Shown here piece after piece: positions 57,720 to 64,000 of a stretch of 64,000 nucleotides of DNA. The DNA is from Hysterangium stoloniferum (lineage: Eukaryota > Basidiomycota > Agaricomycetes > Hysterangiales > Hysterangiaceae): positions 186,001-250,000 of the forward strand of contig WHVD01000050.1 in the NCBI GenBank assembly GCA_015178975.1. The letters run 5' to 3'. Each line of letters begins with the position of its first letter. The stretch's first letter is position 1. The notes under the pieces are model-generated. The model did no database searches and was not told the origin of the DNA. It saw only the letters and a list, made by a program, of their open reading frames with translations. The translations under genes were made by a program, and so were the position numbers.

Positions 57720-58679
57720 GGTTGTTTAGGGGAAACAGAGTCGACTCCACATGAAGGAGAGGCTTTAAAGCGTATCACTCGCCTCAAACGGCGCTATACC
57801 TATACACTGCCTTCGTGAAGGCAAAATCTAGATTTATTTCATAACTAATCGATGTCAATCGGCAATCGTAACATGAAGCTACAAAGGTGCATGACAACTT
57901 ACTTTCCTACAGCCCAAGTTTCATGTCATTCTTCCTGTACAAGGTATGTCGTTGCCGACTTCGTGGACCCAAAATTACAGACTGAATGCTAGTAGGTAAA
58001 GTCATGAGCGATTGCATGAAATCCCATCAGGGAAAATGTGGCATTGTCATTTCGGATCGCCTGTGATTTAGTGAGCAAAAAGAATGACATCCTGAGAACT
58101 AGCAAATCAAGAAAGAACGACATACGGATTACTTCTAACTATGTTCTGCTTTGATCTACGACACATCCGAGCTCCTGAATGAGACACGGGTTCACATGGT
58201 TACTATAGTGAGGTAGCGCACGATCCGCGGCAGTGGGGTTCCTCTAATTCCATGAGAAATTGTTAAGGTACAAGCGTTATATTAGCTATCTTGGATAGCC
58301 AGAACGCAGAGTATGAAAATTATCTGGCAAGTAGGTCGGCTATAGGTTACCTAAACCGCCTAGACCATATAGTTACAATCAATTAGTCTAGAATAGTCGA
58401 ACCGTGCTAGCGAACTAGTTAATTTAGTATTGTTAGATGAAGTAGCTGGGCCTGCTATCTTGCCTAGAGCTAGCAGGTTGGAATTCAATTTCTTGATGAT
58501 AAGCTACTTGTATAGTTCAGGGTGCGTGTGCGACCCCATATGGCAAAGCGATCGAGAGCGTATCCTCTAAACGATAACAGTGACGGTTTTGACTCACTGA
58601 GTTTATATTAGTTGCACTATATAACATCAAGAGGTTATGGGATCCTGGAGCCTAGTATCAACCGTTCATTAGTGCCACC
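57720..58679. other. Promoter-side region and unassigned repeat-like DNA
   Basis: The first few hundred bases are the 5' flank of the EF-hand/ZZ gene. From about 58,250 the DNA is rich in short inverted words (TAGCTATC/GGATAGC, TAGCTGGGCCTGCTA) and may be a decayed LTR in front of the copia fragment. No sharp edges were seen. Confidence 0.4.
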
Positions 58680-59260
58680 TCGATGTCAGACTAGCCGCCA
58701 CGCCCCTCGATCGGATGAAGGTTGCGGACGCCCTAATTGATGAGAAGAAGCTAAAAGTTCTGAAAGGGCAACGCCAGCGCCAACGCAGCACGGGAAGTCT
58801 AAGAGTAGTGCAGGGCCCTAAAGATCGTTCGGAAAGTTCAGCTGCAAGCCCAAGAAGAAGCGAGGAAAAGACGAGAAAAGACGAAATCGCCGCGTCGTCG
58901 GGCACAGGATCCCACCCCACAAAGTTCTCCGGATCAACAAGACTATATATAACTTCGCGGCATTAAATTACATGTCTCCGAGTCGTGATCGGTTTGACAG
59001 ATGTCTCCACTTCCCACTAGGGATCGGCAACACGAAGATCCCGAACGGGAAGACGGTGTCAGATGTAATATTGAAAAGGATTCTATGCCTGTCATAGTCC
59101 CTGGAGTTCGCAATTACCGTGATCTCCCTTGGTCACAGCGATAAAGGAGGCTATTCCGCACTACTGAAAGGTGTAGAACTTCGCGTGAAATCAAGGACCC
59201 CAACGGAAAGATGGTGGGAATGATCCTATCTGATGACGGCATATACAAGGTTAAAAAGGC
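58680..59260 (+). mobile_element. Old Ty1/copia fragment (gag end and protease region)
   Basis: The plus strand shows a Lys/Arg-rich gag-end stretch and then, near 58,950-59,040, text of the copia protease (YMSPSRDRFDRC...LGIGNTKIPNGKTV), where the family has H-M-(S/T)-P-(S/D)-R-D-x-F. The fragment is broken and has no pol after it. Confidence 0.65.
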
Positions 59261-59394
59261 TCCATGTTGGCGTGACTTATGGTTGCGCTTGATTCGAGGT
59301 GATCGTATGAGAGATTTTCTTTTTCCCGTTTTGGGATTGGAATGTCCCGTCTTCTTCTTTTGGCTGATTTCGATATCGTTCTCTGTGCTGACGG

Positions 59395-59670
59395 CCCTCC
59401 TCGCCGATATGAGCTCCCTTGAGATGATGGCTGTATCATTCTCTAATTGTTTGCGTCACAATTGGAATCAACCGATCGACTTCATCAACCTCTTATCCGT
59501 TCAACAAGTTTTTCACCGTCTGTTCTTTTGTGTTATAGCTTTTATTTGTGAATATTATTTTGGGATGGATCATACATCTATGACGCATCGTATCGTTAAC
59601 CTGGGCCTCAGAGTGGGAGTGGTTGAAGGAGAAGAAAGACAAGCACGGTTCCGTCCATGTGTTTGATTCA
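59395..59670 (+). CDS. Coding-like segment with HNWNQPID motif, unknown family
   Basis: Open on the plus strand through SLEMMAVSFSNCLRHNWNQPID and INLLSVQQVFHRLFFCVIAF, with a hydrophobic, possibly membrane-spanning stretch before and after (FFFWLISISFSVLTALLA; LFFCVIAFICEYYF). A diverged copy lies at 52,110-52,480. Neither has an obvious start or partner exons. It could be a small gene family or a piece of an unrecognised element. Confidence 0.4.
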
Positions 59671-59702
59671 GCCTCCCAAATAATATGCTAGTTGCTATAG
59701 AT

Positions 59703-59971
59703 TGTTGGAATTGGTGATGAAACCACCCTTTTCCTAGGGGCGGTTCACCCATTTCCTCACTTTTTCATAAGAGGATGCTAATTGTGGACCATGTTTTCTG
59801 AGGTTAATGCATGCCAGAACCAGCACACACCTAAACTAGCATCCTACCTATCATGTCAGAAGGTGATTCACTAACTGACACATTGATTGACAAATAAGTA
59901 CTATTATTACAAGTCTATTACCCACTTGTAGATTGTGTATTACAATAAGCCAACTCATACTATTTTTATTA
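59703..59971 (+). repeat. 269-bp solo LTR, copy 2
   Basis: Starts TGTTGGAATTGGTGATG, the same length as 12,906-13,174 and about 90% identical, with a perfect 5-bp duplication TAGAT (59,698-59,702; 59,972-59,976). It lies 42 bp left of Tc1-like element 3. Confidence 0.88.
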
Positions 59972-60013
59972 TAGATCTTCCAAGTGAGCTATGGAACTGG
60001 AACCGCAGATGTA

Positions 60014-61618
60014 CAGTGAGGGACAAAACCCTTCCAATGATTTTTAGTTGTGCAAAGATTCTTGAATAACTCAAGAACCACTGTAGATACAGACCTGAAA
60101 TTTGGTGGTTAGTTAGGTCTACATGTTATCTACATGCTCTTAAAATATTATGACATAAGTATTAGTATTTCCCATGCTATAAATAAAATAATAATAAAAT
60201 CACATTGGAAGGGTTTTGTCCCAGTCACATGCTCAGCACAAAACATTATTGATTATATGCAAAGAAGTGCAAATAAAAATCATGTGACCTGTCAAAATTA
60301 GATATATATATAGCTGTTCACTTTCTAGTTCAACAAAATCCCCACAACTCAACATTCTACACCATGAAAGCTCTTACTCCTCCTCAGGTTAGCTACATTT
60401 TCATTTTGCTCAATAAGGGCAAGTCTGCTTCTCAGATCTCTGCAATCACTGGCAGAGGTCAATTTACTATATCCAGAATTCACTTTACCCATTGCCCATC
60501 ACTTGCCAAAGCACCTGGTGGCCATCCATGCAAGCTTTCTCCCTCAGATATTCATTATTCCCTCTAACAAATCACTTCTCAGAAGGCAGAACATGCCACT
60601 GAGGTCACCAAAATCCTTTGAAATATGACTGGAAAGTCCATTTCAGTGAAGACTTTTCATAGAGCACTCAAGAAAGCTGGAATGAGAGCTGTGTGAAGAG
60701 AAAAAGGCCTTTACTCACTAAGAGGTATAGTAAGGCAAGAATGGGCTTTGCTCTGGGACACAAGGACTCGACTGTAGATGATTGAAAGAGGTTTGTTTGG
60801 TTAGATGAGACAACAATCAATTGTTTGGGGTCAGATGGGAGGAAGTAGGTATGGAAAAGGGCAGGAGAGGGGCTCAGTGATAGGGTGGTTGAGGGTACAG
60901 TCAAGTTTGGAGGAGGAAATCTGATGTTGTGAAGCTGTATGTTGTGGGAAGGACCAGAATATTCCACCAAAATTGATGGAAGGATGGATGCTGACCTTTA
61001 TGTTAGCATTCTGGAAGATGAACTTCAAGCAATCATGAAGTATTATGGCAAGAACACAGAAGATGTGGTCTTTCAGCAAGATAATGATCCCAAACACAAG
61101 AGCAAGAAGGCCACCAATTGGTTTAAAGATAATGGATTTGTGGTCATGGTATGACCACCTCAGTCTGCTGACCTTATCCAATTGAACACCTCTGGTATTA
61201 CCTCAAAAAGAGGCTGGGAGAGTATGAAGTGGCACCCAAGAGTATTCACAAGTTGTGGGAGAGGTTTATTAGACAAAGTGAGAGACAATCCCTGCCTCTA
61301 CTTGTCAGAATTTGATAGAGAGTATGCCTAGAAGAGTTGAGGCTGTTTTGAAGGCCAAGGGAGGCTATACCAAGTACTAGATTGTTTGATTTGTGTTCTT
61401 TTTATACCAGGGACAAAACTCTTCCAATGTGATTTTATTATTATTTTATTTATAGCATGGAAAATACCAGTGCTTATGTCATAATATTTTAATGGCATAT
61501 AGATAACATATAGACCTAACCAACCACCAAATTTCAGGTCTGTATCTACAGTGGTTCTTGAGTTATTCAAGAATCTTTGCACAACTAAAAATCATTGGAA
61601 GGGTTTTGTCCCTCACTG
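60014..61618 (+). mobile_element. Tc1/mariner-like DNA transposon 3, inactive
   Basis: 1605 bp, flanked by TA (60,012-60,013 and 61,619-61,620). TIRs of about 213 bp begin CAGTGAGGGACAAAACCC and end with its inverse. Inverted copies of the terminal motif lie at the inner TIR edges (about 60,202-60,226 and 61,406-61,430). The transposase is degraded. Confidence 0.94.
60364..61380 (+). pseudogene. Degraded Tc1-like transposase of element 3
   Basis: ATG at 60,364 opens MKALTPPQVSYIFILLNKGKS with a helix-turn-helix (ITGRGQFTISRI). A stop follows after 67 codons. Later blocks are in other frames: LDETTINCLGSDG near 60,800, IDGRMDADLYVSILEDEL near 60,974-61,020, VFQQDNDPKHKSKKATNWF near 61,068-61,125 (second catalytic Asp) and HLWYYLKKRLGEYE near 61,185-61,230, a region that normally holds the third catalytic residue. 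Several stops and shifts make it inactive. Confidence 0.88.
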
Positions 61619-61683
61619 TACCACTCACAGAAGGGGATATATGGTCCCCTCTGTGACTGAGTGGTGGTGGATCAAACACGCAC

Positions 61684-62168
61684 TGTTACGACAGTGAACT
61701 TCCTCTCAAAGTCATAGTACAGTCGATTAGGTCATAATGCATAATGCTCGTCCCCACCCTCATGTTGAAATAATATAGACGCTAGACAGCTAGATACCAG
61801 AAAGTAGTCTCAGTGTTTGCACGCAGTAGCGGGGCTAAACAGCTGATATTTACCTAGATACCAGAAAGTAGTCTAGGATGCATGATAAGTATTGTATCTA
61901 AGTAAACATGTAAAAGTAATCTCACCTCAGTGTTTGCACGCAGTAGCGGGGCTAAACAGCTGAGGTGCACTAGCTATAGATACTAAGTTTTTAAGGTATT
62001 GACATTCTATCTATGATCGTACGTTGCGTATTTCGGAGAGGGTAAAACAGGAAGTAACTAAATAGAAAGGCGTATATAATATATCGTGTGTACCTGCCTA
62101 GCTCAGTACTTTAGGTTAGGCTCCGAATATAGCGGAAGCGAGACTATATCGTGCTTGCTAATCCAACA
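61684..62168 (-). repeat. 3' LTR of the copia element at the right end
   Basis: On the minus strand it runs TGTTGGATTAGCAAG (62,168) to CTGTCGTAACA (61,684), 485 bp. It follows a purine tract (GAAGGGGAG) directly after the end of pol. It contains duplicated blocks: CTAGATACCAGAAAGTAGTCT twice and a 36-bp CAGTGTTTGCACGCAG...CAGCTGA block twice (about 61,811 and 61,926). The other flank of the element is outside the window. Confidence 0.85.
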
Positions 62169-62175
62169 CTCCCCT

Positions 62176-64000
62176 TCAAGCCGTAGATAGTCCTAATTCG
62201 GAGGCAAAGTGCTTGGCTTTAGCGGACGGGAGTGCCTTGGTGAGCGTGTCAGCAATCATATCGTTGGTGGGGCAATAAACCAGGCGAATAGAGCCATTTT
62301 CAACTATCCATCGAATAAAATGGAAGCGTACGTCGATGTGTTTGGTGCGTGCATGATATTGATGATCCTGTGTGAGGGCGATAGCTGACTGGTTGTCCGA
62401 AAATAGAGTTGTGGGTGCTGTCATGGGTCCAAATAGTTGGCTAAGCAACGAACGCAGCCAAAGTGCTTCCTTTGAGGCATGTGTTGCGGCCACATACTCA
62501 CTTTCTGTCGTTGACAGGGACACTATTTCTTGGCGCTTTGCACTCCATGACACAGCACCGCCATTTAACAAGAATGCATACCCAGATATAGCATGGCGAT
62601 CTTCGGCCATGCTGCCATCTGCATCGGCGTAACCGGTGAGTTTACCTCCATTTTCGTGCTTTCCATATGTTAACCATAACTCCTTCGTGCCCTGTAAATA
62701 GCGAAAGATCCTCTTTACTGCTTCCCAATGGGCATAGCCTGGGTTGGTTGAAAAACGCGAGACAACTTGGACGGCAAAGGTGATATCTGGGCGCGTTCCC
62801 AAGGAAGCATACATCAATGAGCCGACTGCTTCATGGTATGGGATATGACACATACTGGCAGTTTCGAGAGTGGTGGAAGGGTTTTGGGATGTGGACAAGC
62901 GAATGTTCGGGTCCATAGGGGTGGAGACGGGTTTGAGGTCCTCAAGATTGTATCGACGCAGGATGGAGTCGATATATGATCGTTGGGATATTTTCAAGGT
63001 GCGTCTGTCACGTTCTCGACTGATTTCGATTCCTAACAACCAGTGTAGTTCACCCAGATCCGTGATTTCAACATGCATGGTGACATCGCGTTTGAAGGCC
63101 ACGATCGCGTCAAACGAGTCTGAGGCGATCGTACAATCATCAACATGCACAAGCACAATCATCAGTGTTCCGTTTTTCCTACGATAAAATACCGCCTGAT
63201 CAACATCACTTCGACTGAATCCAATACTTTCCATGATTTCCACAAGCTTCTGATACCATCGGCGACCTGATTGCTTCAAACCGTATAGGGTTTTTAAGAG
63301 GTGGCATACCTTATTGGAGTTGGAAGCGCTGTAGCCAGGAGGTTGTTTCATGTATATTTGCTCTTCACTGGTAAGTTTTCCGTTTAGATATGCACCTTTT
63401 ATGTCAATTTGATGTAGCTCCAAGTTCAGTTCGGCCGCCATTGCAAGTACGGCACGGATTGAAGCGAGTTTGGCAACAGGTGCAAAAGTGTCGAAGTAGT
63501 CGACTCCTGGTACCTGTGAGAAACCTTGTGCCACCAATCGAGCTTTATATCTGACGACATTCCCTGCAGCGTCCTTTTTAGCACGAAAAACCCATTTTGA
63601 CCCCACAACATTTGCTCCTTCAGGCACATCCACTAATTCCCATGTTCCGGCCTCCTTCAATGTTGCCAGTTCCTCCAAGATTGCTTTCTCCCATAATGGC
63701 CAGTCCGGGCGACGTTTTGCTTCACTAAGTGAGTGAGGTTCTATCGCTTCACTGTCGCTGACTTCGGCTGCTAATGCGTATTCATCTAGTGATTCAGTTG
63801 TCATCATCCAATCGGCAGTACCATGGCCTTCAAGGATTTCGGTGGAGGGTTGTGTGGGAGGTATCTGGATGCCGGGTGTGACTTTGGGTTCAGATGGCCA
63901 GTGTGAGCTAACACCGCTGCCACATAGAATGTCTTGGATGCGTTGACTAGGCTTGCGGTGCCGTTTCTTTTGTGTGGATGTGTCCTGATCGCTGATTTCT
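62176..64000 (-). mobile_element. Ty1/copia retrotransposon: RT and RNase H region, continues past the window
   Basis: A single open frame on the minus strand (from the window edge region to the stop at 62,176) carries the copia RT landmarks: WVFRAKKDAAGNVVRYKARL, FDTFAPVAKLASIRAVLA, QIDIKGAYLNG, LLKTLYGLKQSGRRWY, the LVHVDDC catalytic motif, then RNase H: GYADADGSMAEDRHAISGY, LSTTESEYVAATHASKEALWL, HARTKHIDVRFHFI and DTLTKALPS at the end. The visible part looks whole, so this is the youngest-looking element in the window. Integrase, protease, gag and the 5' LTR would lie right of 64,000. Confidence 0.95.

Noticed and set aside
1-64000. CRISPR arrays, bacterial operons or riboswitches
   Set aside because: Intron-rich eukaryotic genes and fungal transposons throughout; no regularly spaced short direct repeats with unique spacers were seen.

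Overview
The window looks like fungal nuclear DNA, most likely from a mushroom-forming basidiomycete (Agaricomycetes). The host genes are split by many introns of about 41-67 bases with GT...AG ends and CTRAY-like branch sites. The recognisable families are typical of that group: a heme-thiolate peroxidase/peroxygenase relative, a Sulfotransfer_4-type P-loop protein, a SAM methyltransferase of the LDAMHH type, a seven-helix membrane protein ending in FGTQK, an F-box protein, paired two-finger C2H2 regulators and a 20-exon protein with an EF-hand and two ZZ zinc fingers. The species cannot be named from this. No rRNA or tRNA gene was found.

Layout. Bases 1-13,200 are a nested transposon pile: a chromovirus-type Ty3/gypsy element (120-6628, TSD TCGAC) sits inside an LTR of a second gypsy family. 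That family's gag is split by a Tc1-like element (7179-8745). Next to it lies a Ty1/copia fragment cut by a 480-bp solo LTR (TSD GGTTC), then two inverted copies of a MITE-like element and a 269-bp solo LTR. From 13.9 to 18 kb are a degraded methyltransferase gene and a sulfotransferase-like gene, both on the minus strand. From 18 to 45 kb the DNA is mostly host sequence: C2H2 gene A (22,719-23,744, minus), C2H2 gene B (27,260-28,125, plus), an unrecognised multi-exon gene (about 29.9-31.95 kb), an intronless peroxygenase-like gene (33,949-35,148), a 7TM gene (36,441-38,093, minus), a threefold tandem repeat of about 180 bp, and an F-box gene (39,934-41,580, minus).

From 46.2 to 52 kb is a second transposon block: a Tc1-like element carrying a 177-bp solo LTR, several gypsy-family LTRs, and a scrap of a tyrosine-recombinase gene. 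The EF-hand/ZZ gene fills 53,750-57,719 on the minus strand. The right end holds a copia scrap, a second 269-bp solo LTR, a third Tc1-like element, and the 3' part of a copia element that runs off the window at 64,000.

The host genes show no operon-like or obvious cluster logic. The two C2H2 genes look like local paralogues. Points most worth a second look: an 18-bp tandem duplication that gives the EF-hand/ZZ gene two in-frame splice donors; a roughly 600-bp insertion made largely of hairpins with a shared loop motif; three different Tc1-like families whose long terminal repeats each carry an inverted copy of the terminal motif at their inner edge; and a 94-base near-perfect hairpin at 25.8 kb. 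Exon coordinates were worked out by hand from reading frames and splice signals and have not been checked against transcripts.
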